Assembly: GCA_038134485.1 (NCBI GenBank)
Contig: JAYPVG010000003.1
Location: forward strand, 62,001-126,000
DNA length: 64,000 nt
Direction: 5' to 3'
Source of the DNA: NORP240 sp038134485
Lineage (GTDB): Bacteria; Pseudomonadota; Gammaproteobacteria; Pseudomonadales; Pseudohongiellaceae
Part shown: positions 1 through 9,076 of the stretch, in pieces
Position numbering within the stretch: position 1 is the stretch's first letter
How the letters are laid out: the number at the start of each line of letters is the position of its first letter
Made by a program: the position numbers and the translations under genes
Notes under the pieces: generated by a model
What the model was told of the DNA's origin: nothing
Databases searched by the model: none
What the model saw: only the letters and a program-made list of their open reading frames with translations

Positions 1-1242
1 GGCAGTCAGAACTCTCAACTGTCCCTGTTGCTCGACTGCGGCCTGCGAACTGGGGCCTGCAGAAGGTGCCGCAAGAGGCTGAGTGTCGATACCAACCTGC
101 TGATTCTGGCGGGCAACCTCGGATATCGCCTGCTGCTGCGTGACACTTTGCACCTGGCTAAGATCAGGTATCTGCAGTGTCTCGCCGGCCCGCAGACGAT
201 TTATGTTGCCATCGACGAAGGCCTCCGGGTTGAGTCTCTGGATCGCAAGCATCGTCTGCTGGATCGAAGCGGAATCCGCGGGGCGAACTCTCATGGCTAT
301 TTCCCACAACGTATCCTGAGGCGACACCTCGATACTCTCAGTCACACCCGCCGTATCGGTAATAATGTTTTGTCGGGTAACGACAAGCTCCTGTTCAGTC
401 GTTTCTTCCGATTCGGGTGCAACCTCTGATTCGAGAGGCTGACTTGTGTCGACCCCAGTCGCTTCTGTTTCAGTCGCTTCCGTTTCTGAAGCGACAGCAA
501 TTTCCGAGTTTGCGTCACTTGGATCAGCTGCATCCTGAGAGTCGATTATGGAGTCGGACTCGGGATCTGGCTCGGATTCGAGCGCCTGACTTTGCTCAGT
601 CTCTGCCGTCTCTGTCGCTGCCACATCGGCGTCTTGCGAGTCAGCATCAAGCGACGCGTTCGCCTCCTGGGATTCAACGGCGAGTTCGACCTCTTGCCCA
701 ATCTGGATCGGCGCTGAGTCCGATGCGGTAACCGTTTCCTGGATTGGAGCGGACACTTCTGCAGCCGCAGCAGCTTCGATGCTCGGGGCGTTGCCTACTG
801 CCGGGCTTACCGGCTGATTGATGGGTTCTGCTACGGATCGCCCATCGCTGTACACGGGAAGATCAAGCAAAACCGTATGCTCGCTGAGAATCCTGCCGTT
901 TGGCCAACGGGTTTCGAGAATGAAACTCAGATATGGCTCTCGGACGGCCTGGTTGCTGGTAAGCACCATGAACAGGCCTTGTGAGGTATTTTCGACGGTT
1001 ATATCGACGTCAGAGAAAAAACCCGCGCGCTCGAGATTAAAGCGTCGAAAGTCTTCTTGCGAAGCAATTTGCATAACGACATCGACGGGGTTGACTTCCC
1101 CGAGGTCGACGATTTCAATCCGTGCTCTAAGCGGTTGATTTAGCGCAGATTCTAGAATGAAAGAGCCAAGCCCGAGAGCGCTGGCCTGACTTGACAGCAG
1201 ACAGCAGATCGCGGTGACTATGGCTGAGGCTCTGCGCATCAT
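1..1242 (-). CDS. fimV: FimV/HubP-like polar hub protein, N-terminal part (cut by window edge)
   Basis: The frame stays open for 414 codons to base 1, so only the N-terminal part is present. It starts with a signal peptide (about residues 1-25, ending SSQASA before LGLGSF). A conserved FimV N-terminal domain follows (about 25-135, with PLRARIEI and SFILETRWPNGR). Next comes a long acidic, Ser/Glu-rich linker (about 150-300) and a LysM peptidoglycan-binding domain around residues 305-355 (TLWEIAMRVRP, then LRAGETLQIPD). FimV is an inner-membrane polar organiser linked in Pseudomonas to type IV pili and twitching. The start at 1242 has a TAGGAA Shine-Dalgarno; a second ATG at 1239 is possible. 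It lies downstream of asd on the same strand, as in Pseudomonas, but 287 bases separate them, so it probably has its own promoter. Confidence 0.93.
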   Translation of the reverse strand, partial: MMRRASAIVTAICCLLSSQASALGLGSFILESALNQPLRARIEIVDLGEVNPVDVVMQIASQEDFRRFNLERAGFFSDVDITVENTSQGLFMVLTSNQAVREPYLSFILETRWPNGRILSEHTVLLDLPVYSDGRSVAEPINQPVSPAVGNAPSIEAAAAAEVSAPIQETVTASDSAPIQIGQEVELAVESQEANASLDADSQDADVAATETAETEQSQALESEPDPESDSIIDSQDAADPSDANSEIAVASETEATETEATGVDTSQPLESEVAPESEETTEQELVVTRQNIITDTAGVTESIEVSPQDTLWEIAMRVRPADSASIQQTMLAIQRLNPEAFVDGNINRLRAGETLQIPDLSQVQSVTQQQAISEVARQNQQVGIDTQPLAAPSAGPSSQAAVEQQGQLRVLTA

Positions 1243-1529
1243 AAACTTATTCCTACCCCGATTTGCCTTGTTATATCAGAAAATCTGGCTATCAGCAGGT
1301 TCGACAAGACTTGAGCTCGACTTCCTAAAACAATTAAACACAAATTAATATAAAATATAATAAATACAGTATTTTATAATAAATACTTAAAGTCTTATAT
1401 TGAATATGAAATTCACTCCCAGAGCCTTTCACGGTTACTGAAAAGGCATTTCAGACTTCCAATCCAAAGCTCTCTGGGGACTATGCATTTTTCTTAGACA
1501 AAAGCTTCACTTCCGCGCGTAAGTATTCT
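1243..1529 (-). promoter_or_regulatory. asd-fimV intergenic control region with AT-rich repeats and a large foldback
   Basis: This gene-free stretch holds two structures. First, 1320-1400 is extremely AT-rich. Inside it AAATAC (1362-1367), GTATTT (1369-1374) and AAATAC (1381-1386) form overlapping direct and inverted repeats around a TATAAT hexamer (1375-1380). Second, CCCAGAG (1418-1424) pairs with CTCTGGG (1472-1478), and an inner perfect hairpin CTGAAA/TTTCAG (1438-1443 and 1449-1454) sits in its loop. No T-run follows, so a simple intrinsic terminator is unlikely. I infer a fimV promoter or operator plus a structured asd 3' region; no regulator is identified. Confidence 0.45.
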
Positions 1530-2549
1530 TTATAAATAGTCTTTTATCAACAATTCAGCGATCTGGATTGAGTTCAGCGCTGCCCCTTTTCTTACATTGT
1601 CTGAGACAATCCACATGTTCAATCCATTATCAATGGAGATATCTTGCCGTATTCGTCCCACGAAAACTGCGTCCTGGCCCACAGATTCCGTAACTGCAGT
1701 GGGATAACCGCCTGCTACTGGCTCATCTATAACGACGACGCCCGGCATGGCAGAAAGCAAGTCGCGCGCCTCCCTGGCTGATATTGGGGAGCGGGTCTCT
1801 ACCTGGACCGCTTCAGAGTGACCGTAAAACACCGGTATGCGCACGCAGGTAGCACTGACCTGAATCGACTCGTCGGCGAAGATCTTTCTGGTTTCCCAGC
1901 ACATCTTCATCTCTTCCTTGGTGTAGCCGTTTTCCTGAAAATCATCGATATGAGGCAGCGCATTGAAGGCGATCTGTTTTGGGTATACATCGCACTCGAC
2001 TTCCCTGCCGTTAAGCAGATTGGCTGTTTGTTTTGCCAGTTCTTCAATCGCCGACTTACCCGTTCCGGAAACTGCCTGATAAGTCGCGACCGATATACGC
2101 CTGACGCCTGCCGCGTCATGTATGGGCTTCAATGCCACCAGCATCTGAATAGTTGAGCAGTTTGGATTGGCGATTATGTTGCGATTGCCGTAGTCGGCGA
2201 TTTTATCCGGGTTTACCTCGGGCACCACCAGGGGAATATCGTCGTCGTAGCGAAAATGCGAGGTGTTATCAATCACCACACAGCCGGCAGCGGCCGCTTT
2301 CGGTGCAAATTCGGCAGAAACGCTGCCGCCGGCGGAAAACAGTCCTATCTGAGCGCGTGTGAAGTCGAATTCAGCCAGATTTAAGACCTTGTGAGGTCTG
2401 CCTTTAAACATTACCGTAGAGCCCGCGGAACGCTCGCTGGCCAATGGAAACAATTGATCAACCGGGAAATCCCTCTGAGCCAGTATACTCAGCAGCGCCT
2501 CCCCGACCGCGCCCGTGGCTCCTGCCACAGCAACATTGTATTTTTTCAT
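1530..2549 (-). CDS. asd: Aspartate-semialdehyde dehydrogenase
   Basis: 339 residues, of the short bacterial Asd type. It catalyses the NADPH-dependent reduction of L-aspartyl-4-phosphate to aspartate semialdehyde, feeding lysine/diaminopimelate, threonine and methionine synthesis. Visible elements are the N-terminal GATGAVG nucleotide-binding loop (10-16), the catalytic cysteine in NPNCST (Cys131), the conserved glutamine in ATYQAVSGTG (about 158), and the histidine in FYGHSEAV (His244). It starts 11 bases after the leuD stop and is probably co-transcribed with leuCD. In Pseudomonas leuB and a second Asd-like gene (usg) lie in this neighbourhood; here only one Asd gene is present and its active site is intact. 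Confidence 0.96.
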   Translation of the reverse strand: MKKYNVAVAGATGAVGEALLSILAQRDFPVDQLFPLASERSAGSTVMFKGRPHKVLNLAEFDFTRAQIGLFSAGGSVSAEFAPKAAAAGCVVIDNTSHFRYDDDIPLVVPEVNPDKIADYGNRNIIANPNCSTIQMLVALKPIHDAAGVRRISVATYQAVSGTGKSAIEELAKQTANLLNGREVECDVYPKQIAFNALPHIDDFQENGYTKEEMKMCWETRKIFADESIQVSATCVRIPVFYGHSEAVQVETRSPISAREARDLLSAMPGVVVIDEPVAGGYPTAVTESVGQDAVFVGRIRQDISIDNGLNMWIVSDNVRKGAALNSIQIAELLIKDYL

Positions 2550-2560
2550 CAGATTATTCT

Positions 2561-3220
2561 CTAACTGTCGCTTGGTCTAACATTGCTAAAATACCAGGGC
2601 GCTCGCTGGCGCCACTGGCTTTCAAATTCACGAATAGTATCGGCTTCTTGCAGTGTCACACCGATCTCATCGAGACCATTTAACAGGCACTGCTTCTTGT
2701 AAGCATCAACCTCGAATGGGATGAGTTCGTTGAACGGTGTTTTAAGGGTTTCGGCAGTCAGATCGACCACCAGTGAATAACCTTCATTGGCTTCTACTTC
2801 TGCAAATAGCCTGTAAACAATTTCTTTATTTAAAACAATGGGTAAAAGTCCATTCTTAAAACAATTATTAAAAAATATATCAGCGAAACTCGGGGCTATG
2901 ATGACGCGAATTCCGTAGTCATCCAGAGCCCAGGGTGCATGCTCTCTGCTTGAACCGCAGCCGAAATTTTCCCTGGCCAATAAAATTGAACCATGCTGGT
3001 AGCGGGGTTGGTTAAGAACGAAATCTGGATTCAATGGGCGCTGACTATTATCCGAGTCAGGCTCGCCTTTATCCAGGTACCGATGTTCGTCGAAAAGATT
3101 GGGTCCAAAGCCAGTACGCTTGATTGATTTGAGAAACTGTTTGGGAATGATGAAATCGGTATCGACGTTGGCCCGATCCAGAGGAATGACCACACCTTGC
3201 TCTGTAGTAAATTTTTTCAT
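2561..3220 (-). CDS. leuD: 3-isopropylmalate dehydratase small subunit
   Basis: 219 residues from the ATG at 3220; an upstream in-frame extension overlaps leuC and is not conserved. It forms isopropylmalate isomerase with LeuC, converting 2-isopropylmalate to 3-isopropylmalate in leucine biosynthesis. It shows the swivelling-domain signature: VDTDFIIPKQFL (about 19-30) and FGCGSSREHAPWAL (86-99). The start is 17 bases downstream of the leuC stop, and asd follows after 11 bases, indicating one operon leuC-leuD-asd. leuB, the next pathway gene and often adjacent, is absent here. Confidence 0.97.
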   Translation of the reverse strand: MKKFTTEQGVVIPLDRANVDTDFIIPKQFLKSIKRTGFGPNLFDEHRYLDKGEPDSDNSQRPLNPDFVLNQPRYQHGSILLARENFGCGSSREHAPWALDDYGIRVIIAPSFADIFFNNCFKNGLLPIVLNKEIVYRLFAEVEANEGYSLVVDLTAETLKTPFNELIPFEVDAYKKQCLLNGLDEIGVTLQEADTIREFESQWRQRAPWYFSNVRPSDS

Positions 3221-3236
3221 GATCGCTACTGCTCCC

Positions 3237-4667
3237 TCAGACCCAATTCTGTAACTGGCGAACATCAACAAAATGTCCGGAAATGGCTGCTGCAGCCGCC
3301 ATGGCAGGACTGACAAGGTGAGTTCGACCACCAAAACCCTGGCGACCCTCGAAATTCCTGTTTGAAGTGGACGCACAATGCTTACCCGCCGGCAGCTGAT
3401 CGGCATTCATGGCAAGACACATTGAGCAGCCGGGTTCACGCCACTCCAGACCGGCCTCGATGAAAATCTGGTCCAGGCCTTCAGCTTCTGCCTGCTCTTT
3501 GACCAGGCCCGAACCGGGCACTACCATTGCCAGTTCGATGGTATCGGCAACCCGCTTACCCCGAAGCACTCTGGACGCTTCTCGAAGGTCCTCGATTCGA
3601 GAGTTTGTACAGGATCCGATAAACACATAGTCCAGTTGAATATCCTGAATCGCGGTCCCGGGCTTCAGTCCCATATACTCGAGTGCCTGCTCAATATTAC
3701 TCCGGCGTGAGGCATCATTTTCCAGCGCGGGATCGGGGATATGGCCACTAATGGGTGCCACCATTTCCGGCGATGTTCCCCAGGTAACCTGAGGTTCGAT
3801 TTCTTTTGCATCAAGCTCGATGATACGGTCGAAAGCCGCATCCGCATCACTCACCAGTGTCCGCCAATCGGCAGCGGCCTGCTCCCAGAGCTCGCCCTGG
3901 GGTGCGAATGGCCTGCCCTTCAGGTAATCAATGGTAGTTTCATCTACAGCAACCAGACCTGCCCGCGCGCCAGCCTCAATGGCCATATTGCACACTGTCA
4001 TTCGACCTTCTACTGAAAGAGATCGAATCGCCTCTCCACCAAACTCAATGGTATGACCCGTGCCTCCAGCGGTACCTATCTTGCCAATTATTGCCAGAAC
4101 AATATCCTTAGCGGTCACGCCTGGACCCAACTGACCATCAACCCGAACCAGCATGTTTTTCATCTTCTTCTGCAACAGACATTGAGTAGCGAGCACATGC
4201 TCTACCTCAGATGTCCCTATCCCGTGCGCCAGGGCTCCGAGCGCGCCATGCGTTGAAGTATGGGAATCACCGCAGACTATGGTCATTCCCGGCAGGGTGG
4301 CGCCCTGCTCCGGCCCGACCACATGCACGATGCCCTGCCGTCGGTCATTCATACCAAGTTCGGGGATATTAAATTCCTCGCAATTCTTATCAAGGGTTTG
4401 AACCTGGATCCGGGAAACCGGGTCTTTGATTCCTTCCAGACCCTGACTTCGCTCGTCGGAAGTCGTTGGAATATTGTGATCCGGGGTAGCCAGGTTTGCA
4501 TCTGCTCGCCAGGGAAGCCTGCCAGCCAGGCGCAGCCCCTCGAATGCCTGCGGCGAAGTGACTTCATGAATTAACTGTCTATCGATATAGATCAGCGCGG
4601 TACCGTCATCCCGGCTATTCACCAGGTGTGCGTCCCAGATCTTGTCGTACAAGGTCCTACCTGCCAT
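3237..4667 (-). CDS. leuC: 3-isopropylmalate dehydratase large subunit
   Basis: 476 residues; the start at 4667 is chosen because GGAAGGAAG lies immediately upstream and MAGRTLYDKIW matches the family. It is the catalytic aconitase-fold subunit carrying the 4Fe-4S cluster. The three cluster cysteines are visible in FIGSCTNSRI (Cys353) and GCSMC (Cys414 and Cys417). Other family motifs are CGDSHTSTHGA and the N-terminal DHNIPT substrate loop. First gene of the probable leuC-leuD-asd operon; the AT-rich stretch before it (about 4690-4760) should carry its promoter, but I could not assign one firmly. Confidence 0.97.
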   Translation of the reverse strand: MAGRTLYDKIWDAHLVNSRDDGTALIYIDRQLIHEVTSPQAFEGLRLAGRLPWRADANLATPDHNIPTTSDERSQGLEGIKDPVSRIQVQTLDKNCEEFNIPELGMNDRRQGIVHVVGPEQGATLPGMTIVCGDSHTSTHGALGALAHGIGTSEVEHVLATQCLLQKKMKNMLVRVDGQLGPGVTAKDIVLAIIGKIGTAGGTGHTIEFGGEAIRSLSVEGRMTVCNMAIEAGARAGLVAVDETTIDYLKGRPFAPQGELWEQAAADWRTLVSDADAAFDRIIELDAKEIEPQVTWGTSPEMVAPISGHIPDPALENDASRRSNIEQALEYMGLKPGTAIQDIQLDYVFIGSCTNSRIEDLREASRVLRGKRVADTIELAMVVPGSGLVKEQAEAEGLDQIFIEAGLEWREPGCSMCLAMNADQLPAGKHCASTSNRNFEGRQGFGGRTHLVSPAMAAAAAISGHFVDVRQLQNWV

Positions 4668-4789
4668 GTTACTTCCTTCCAGTTTCAGCAATAGCTCTCA
4701 ATCTAACCGATTGAAATAAATCAATATAATCTATCATTTCATTCTAGTTACAGGTTTTCCCAGCACTAGCGATGCCAACTAAGTACTGT

Positions 4790-5866
4790 TCAGCTGACTG
4801 TTGTACTGCCCGAATTCTGACCACGATGGCGCAGATAGTGATCCATTAACACGATCGCCATCATCGCTTCGGCTATTGGTGTCGCTCGAATACCGACACA
4901 AGGATCATGACGACCGGTAGTAACGACCTCTACGTCATTGCCCTGGGAATCTATTGAGCGACCAGGAATTCGTAAACTTGAGGTTGGCTTTAGCGCGATG
5001 CTGGCCAGAATGTCTTGACCGCTCGATATGCCCCCCAGAATTCCACCGGCATTATTGGACAGAAACCCAGCTGCGGTAATTTCGTCGCGGTGTTCTGTGC
5101 CTTTCTGCTCAATACAGCTGAATCCAGCGCCGATCTCAACGCCTTTAACCGCGTTGATGCTCATCAGGGCTGAAGCAAGTTCAGCATCCAGCCTGTCGAA
5201 CACGGGCTCTCCCAAGCCTGGGGGAACTCCTGTCGCCAAGACGTTGATACGGGCACCGATTGAGTTACCCTCCTTGCTCAGAGCCGTCATGAAATTTTCC
5301 ATTTCACTCACCTTGCTGGCGTCTGGGCAGAAAAACGGGTTTTTTTGGACTTCGTCCAAATCAATGTGCTCAGCCTTTATCGGCCCAAGCTGACTGAGGT
5401 AACCATGGATTGCAATTCCTTCTGCCTGGGCCAGGAATTTCTTGGCGATTGCACCGGCGGCTACACGCATGGCGGTTTCTCTCGCGGACGAACGCCCACC
5501 ACCCCGATAATCTCTAATTCCGTACTTTTTAAAGTACGTGAAGTCGGCATGGGCCGGCCTGAACTGGTCCTTGATCTTGCTGTAATCCTTGGAGCGCTGA
5601 TCGGTATTCTCTATTAGTAATCCGATCGGAGTGCCCGTCGTTTTGCCTTCAAAAACGCCGGACAAAATTCTTACCTGGTCCTGTTCTCGCCGTTGGGTCG
5701 TGAATCGGGACTGTCCAGGTTTACGCCGATCCAAATCGGCCTGCATATCCTGCTCACAAAGTTCCAGGCCGGGAGGGCAGCCATCTACAATACAGCCTAT
5801 GGCGGGGCCGTGGCTCTCGCCAAAGCTCGTCACTGTGAAGAGTTTACCAATACTGTTTCCAGCCAT
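4790..5866 (-). CDS. aroC: Chorismate synthase
   Basis: 358 residues, the normal length. It converts 5-enolpyruvylshikimate-3-phosphate to chorismate, the last shikimate step, using reduced FMN. The signatures are GNSIGKLFTVTSFGESHG at the N-terminus (about 3-20), RPAHADFTYFKKYG (about 103-116) and the RGGGRSSARETAMRVA block (about 121-136). It lies downstream of prmB on the same strand (109-base gap), a common gammaproteobacterial pairing, and 122 bases ahead of leuC. Confidence 0.97.
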   Translation of the reverse strand: MAGNSIGKLFTVTSFGESHGPAIGCIVDGCPPGLELCEQDMQADLDRRKPGQSRFTTQRREQDQVRILSGVFEGKTTGTPIGLLIENTDQRSKDYSKIKDQFRPAHADFTYFKKYGIRDYRGGGRSSARETAMRVAAGAIAKKFLAQAEGIAIHGYLSQLGPIKAEHIDLDEVQKNPFFCPDASKVSEMENFMTALSKEGNSIGARINVLATGVPPGLGEPVFDRLDAELASALMSINAVKGVEIGAGFSCIEQKGTEHRDEITAAGFLSNNAGGILGGISSGQDILASIALKPTSSLRIPGRSIDSQGNDVEVVTTGRHDPCVGIRATPIAEAMMAIVLMDHYLRHRGQNSGSTTVS

Positions 5867-5975
5867 TGAAGCTCACCTGTCGCGCGTTGCCGGTATCAAT
5901 TGCGACCGGCCCCCGGCACGAATCTACCGGTCCTGGGAAAAGCCCGGCATTGTACACCAATGAAATGCCTATTAA

Positions 5976-6893
5976 CTATGGGTATACCCGGGAATCCCCG
6001 GTGCTCAGCGCACTCTCGAAGTGGTCGCAATACTCGTGCAACTGCGCTCTGGAGAGTAGCAACACCCCTTCCCCACCGTGATCAAATTCCAGCCACAGAA
6101 ACGGTACTTTCGGACAGCATTGCATCAATGCTTTGAAAGAGTGCCCTACTTCGAGAATCAGAATCCCCTGTTCAGTGAGGTAATCGGCCGCGGCAAGCAG
6201 AATTTTTAGTGGAATTTCTAGACCTTCATGATCCGAAACAAGACCAATAGCAGGCTCGTGCGTGAATTCAGCGGGTAGCGAAGCGAATTCCTTTACTCCT
6301 ACATAGGGCGGATTACTGACGATGAGATCATAGCGACGCCCTGACAACTCTTGAAACAAGTCCGAACAGATTAACTCGATTCGCTGCTCAAGATGATGAA
6401 GTTGCACGTTGTCCCGAGATAGCAGTAACGCGTCTGCTGAGATGTCAACCAGGTCCACGTGAGCATTCTGAAACACCAGAGCGGAGACGATTCCGATACA
6501 TCCCCCACCGCAACACAGATCAAGTATATACCCCGGCTGTGCCGGCAGCAGAGGTTCAAGTCGATTTTCAAGAAGTTCAGCAATCGGGGATCGGGGTATA
6601 AGGGCTCGGTTATCGGAATAAAAAGGGTAGCCAGCAAACCAGGCCATGCCAACAAGATATGCCGCAGGGATACGCTTATCGATGCGCATATTTACTTTGC
6701 GATCAATAAGTTCTTTCTCCTGCGCAGTGATTTCCCTGTACATTTCAGTTTCATATTCCAACCAGTCCAGATTCAGGCTCGCGAAGACAATATAGCAGGC
6801 TTCGTCACCAGCATTTTCGGTGCCGTGACCAAAAAACAGTCCCCCGGTTTCGAGACGATCGGATATCTGATTTATATAATCTTTAACCAACAT
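5976..6893 (-). CDS. prmB: 50S ribosomal protein L3 glutamine methyltransferase
   Basis: 305 residues from the ATG at 6893. PrmB N5-methylates a glutamine of ribosomal protein L3 in a GGQ-like context. The family-specific LFFGHGTENAGDEA segment lies near the N-terminus. The SAM-binding DLCCGGGCIGI motif and catalytic NPPY (in SNPPYVGVKEF) follow, and PRSPIAEL is typical of PrmB rather than PrmC. A longer reading from 6974 is possible, but would leave only 14 bases to the divergent folE and adds unconserved residues, so 6893 is preferred. aroC follows. Confidence 0.9.
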   Translation of the reverse strand: MLVKDYINQISDRLETGGLFFGHGTENAGDEACYIVFASLNLDWLEYETEMYREITAQEKELIDRKVNMRIDKRIPAAYLVGMAWFAGYPFYSDNRALIPRSPIAELLENRLEPLLPAQPGYILDLCCGGGCIGIVSALVFQNAHVDLVDISADALLLSRDNVQLHHLEQRIELICSDLFQELSGRRYDLIVSNPPYVGVKEFASLPAEFTHEPAIGLVSDHEGLEIPLKILLAAADYLTEQGILILEVGHSFKALMQCCPKVPFLWLEFDHGGEGVLLLSRAQLHEYCDHFESALSTGDSRVYP

Positions 6894-6988
6894 TTCGGCA
6901 CAAATTTCCCGGGGCAGTATCAATTTACAAAGCGCTTTACGATTCTCTATCGTTGTCGTAGTGTAGCAACTCATCCAGCCAAGAGAGA

Positions 6989-7540
6989 ATGACGATGGAA
7001 GACGCCTTCAAAAATATAATCGAATCGGTAGGTGAAGATCTTGAGCGCCCCGGATTAATAGATACCCCAAAACGGGCGGCGGAGGCTATGCGGTTTCTGA
7101 CCCAGGGATATAAGCTCGATGTAGATGAAGTGCTCAATGCCGCGCTTTTCCCCTCTGATTCGGATGAAATGGTCATAGTTAAAAACATCGAACTTTACTC
7201 CTTATGCGAACATCATCTTTTGCCGTTTATAGGAAAGTGCCATGTCGCCTATCTTCCCCGAGGACAGGTCATAGGCCTTTCAAAGGTTGCACGCATCGTT
7301 GATCTTTACGCCAGAAGATTACAGATTCAGGAAAATCTCACCAATCAGATCGCCGAGGCCATACTTTCGAAGACCGGCGGCTCCGGAGCGGGTGTGATAA
7401 TTGAAGCGCAGCATATGTGCATGATGATGCGCGGCGTAGAAAAACAAAACTCGGTGATGACCACATCCTGCATGCTGGGAGCATTCCGTACCAGCCAATC
7501 AACTCGAAGTGAATTCCTGTCCCTGGTAAGGGCCGGCTAG
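6989..7540 (+). CDS. folE: GTP cyclohydrolase I
   Basis: 183 residues, type IA. It converts GTP to 7,8-dihydroneopterin triphosphate, the entry to tetrahydrofolate (and to queuosine; queD lies at 50.7 kb). The zinc ligands are visible as Cys73 and His76 in LCEHHLLPF and Cys144 in QHMCMMMRG. The GLSKVARIVDLYARRLQ and QENLT blocks are also typical. A purine-rich AAGAGAGA precedes the ATG; a second ATG at 6995 is possible. It is divergent from prmB, and its TAG stop shares the palindrome CTAG (7537-7540) with the stop of the convergent gene. Confidence 0.97.
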   Translation: MTMEDAFKNIIESVGEDLERPGLIDTPKRAAEAMRFLTQGYKLDVDEVLNAALFPSDSDEMVIVKNIELYSLCEHHLLPFIGKCHVAYLPRGQVIGLSKVARIVDLYARRLQIQENLTNQIAEAILSKTGGSGAGVIIEAQHMCMMMRGVEKQNSVMTTSCMLGAFRTSQSTRSEFLSLVRAG

Positions 7541-8466
7541 TTCTGCTGTTGCACCACAAGCTCGACTCGCTCTTCGCAATTTCCCTCAATGCACAATGGC
7601 GCCAGCGGGCCGACGCCCTGGGCAACAAGTCGATTTTGGTTGACTCCCATCCTGATCAAAGCCTGGCGCACCAGCTCGGCACGCCGTAATGATCTATCTA
7701 TTGCATTCTGGAGTAATACTGGCGCCTGCAGATGGGCAACCACATACAAATCGATTGCCTCCAATTCTCGCAGGGCTGTCGCTATTTGAAATAGGCCAGC
7801 GTCTTCGATTAATTCGTCACTCGCATTAAATTCGATACCTGATATCGGGATTGCCCCGCGCTGTATCAGAGTATCGATGGACATCATCGCTTCGCTACTA
7901 CCCGCGCGCCTGCCTGACTCGAGCACTTCGACATGCGCAAGCAGTCTGCGGTTTGCTCGCGTAATTACATACACGACCGCAAAGGCCTGCGGGTTGTCAC
8001 CGCTGTCCAGCTGCAACGCCAAGTAGTATTGATTGCGTTCAGGCCCATAAAGAGAACGATCACCAAATACCTCATTAGCCCAGTAATTGCTATTGCCGCA
8101 ATCCCGGCCACGACAGCTGAATAATTCGAGATAACTCTTATCATCCGCCTGTTCTTGGTAAAAACTGATCACATCGTCGCTAGTGAAGCCTGCGGGAATT
8201 TCATAGGTTATACGGGTAAGTTCACCCCTGACTCGTTGCGAGCGCTCAGGAACCACTCGACCAGCTGTACGTCTCATGTTGCCAAGCACTAATCGATAGG
8301 CATTGTCTGATACGCTGCTAAATCTGACGATCTCGGAACCGGCAAAACGCTCTAGCAACTCATGATCAACTGCTTCAGTGTCGATTGCCTGTTGGGTCAT
8401 AGCATGCTGAGCAATCGATAGCAGCAGGACGGATATCGAAATTGTGCGCAGGCAAGTGGCAATCAT
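7537..8466 (-). CDS. DUF4892 family envelope protein with OmpA-like C-terminus
   Basis: 309 residues from the ATG at 8466, which has AGGAAG nine bases upstream and puts a signal peptide at the very N-terminus (MIATCLRTISISVLLLSIAQ). A longer form from 8520 overlaps the upstream gene. The DUF4892 region shows ITYEIPAGF, then SCRGRDCGNSNYWAN and LYGPERNQYYLAL. The C-terminal third resembles a degraded OmpA-type peptidoglycan-binding domain (LYVVAHLQAP, RRAELVRQALIRMGV, GVGPLAPLC). Probably periplasmic or outer-membrane linked; exact role unknown. It follows the DUF4389 gene and ends on a CTAG shared with folE. Confidence 0.82.
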   Translation of the reverse strand: MIATCLRTISISVLLLSIAQHAMTQQAIDTEAVDHELLERFAGSEIVRFSSVSDNAYRLVLGNMRRTAGRVVPERSQRVRGELTRITYEIPAGFTSDDVISFYQEQADDKSYLELFSCRGRDCGNSNYWANEVFGDRSLYGPERNQYYLALQLDSGDNPQAFAVVYVITRANRRLLAHVEVLESGRRAGSSEAMMSIDTLIQRGAIPISGIEFNASDELIEDAGLFQIATALRELEAIDLYVVAHLQAPVLLQNAIDRSLRRAELVRQALIRMGVNQNRLVAQGVGPLAPLCIEGNCEERVELVVQQQN

Positions 8467-8512
8467 CAAATTTGAACTTCCTGAGGCCGATTTCGAAATG
8501 GCATTCACGCGG

Positions 8513-9076
8513 TCACTCATCGACCGCTGGATTCCTCTTCTCAGTTTTCTCTAACGTATCAATGTCATTGAGATTTTCTTGTGCCTCGGACAAGCGTTGA
8601 TCGTGATCCGAATACGCACTAGACTTTTCAGCTGCCTCGGGCGTTCCCGCTTTTCGCTCAGTTTCACCTGACACCGACAGGAACGCCAGGTCGTCGAACT
8701 CCTGGCCAGGCGAGGGCTCGGAATTTCGCGCCGATGCTATGTCAACATCCGCCTGACGCATACCCTCTTCGGCGGTAAAGTCCTGCTCTACTCCGACGGG
8801 AAAAGGTTTGAACGGGAACGGTTTGTCGTCTGAATTATAAGTCACAAAATTTAATATTTCCGATGCGTATTGCGCCAGACTTGATCCTAACAGTCGCAGA
8901 TTACGATTATCCGAGCCGGTAAAGATGCTGAACAGGGCCTGCGCTGCAACAAGAACCCAGCTCACCACCATCACCAGGTTGAGTACAATACAATATCCGA
9001 TCAAGTGAATAACTCGCAGCCAGGTCGCGCCTTTTTTGACATTTTCCATCACATCATCAAAATCATCGGCCATCAT
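8513..9076 (-). CDS. DUF4389 domain membrane protein
   Basis: 187 residues. The first half matches the DUF4389 family: a short cytoplasmic N-terminus, a hydrophobic segment (VIHLIGYCIVLNLVMVVSWV) that probably spans the membrane, and a SLAQYASEILNFVTYNSDDKPFPF block. The second half is acidic, polar and probably disordered. Function is unknown; such genes are common in marine and pseudomonad gammaproteobacteria. ATGATG directly follows the gpsA TAA with TAAGGGG just upstream, so translational coupling to gpsA is likely. ATG 9073 is an alternative start. Confidence 0.8.
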   Translation of the reverse strand: MMADDFDDVMENVKKGATWLRVIHLIGYCIVLNLVMVVSWVLVAAQALFSIFTGSDNRNLRLLGSSLAQYASEILNFVTYNSDDKPFPFKPFPVGVEQDFTAEEGMRQADVDIASARNSEPSPGQEFDDLAFLSVSGETERKAGTPEAAEKSSAYSDHDQRLSEAQENLNDIDTLEKTEKRNPAVDE

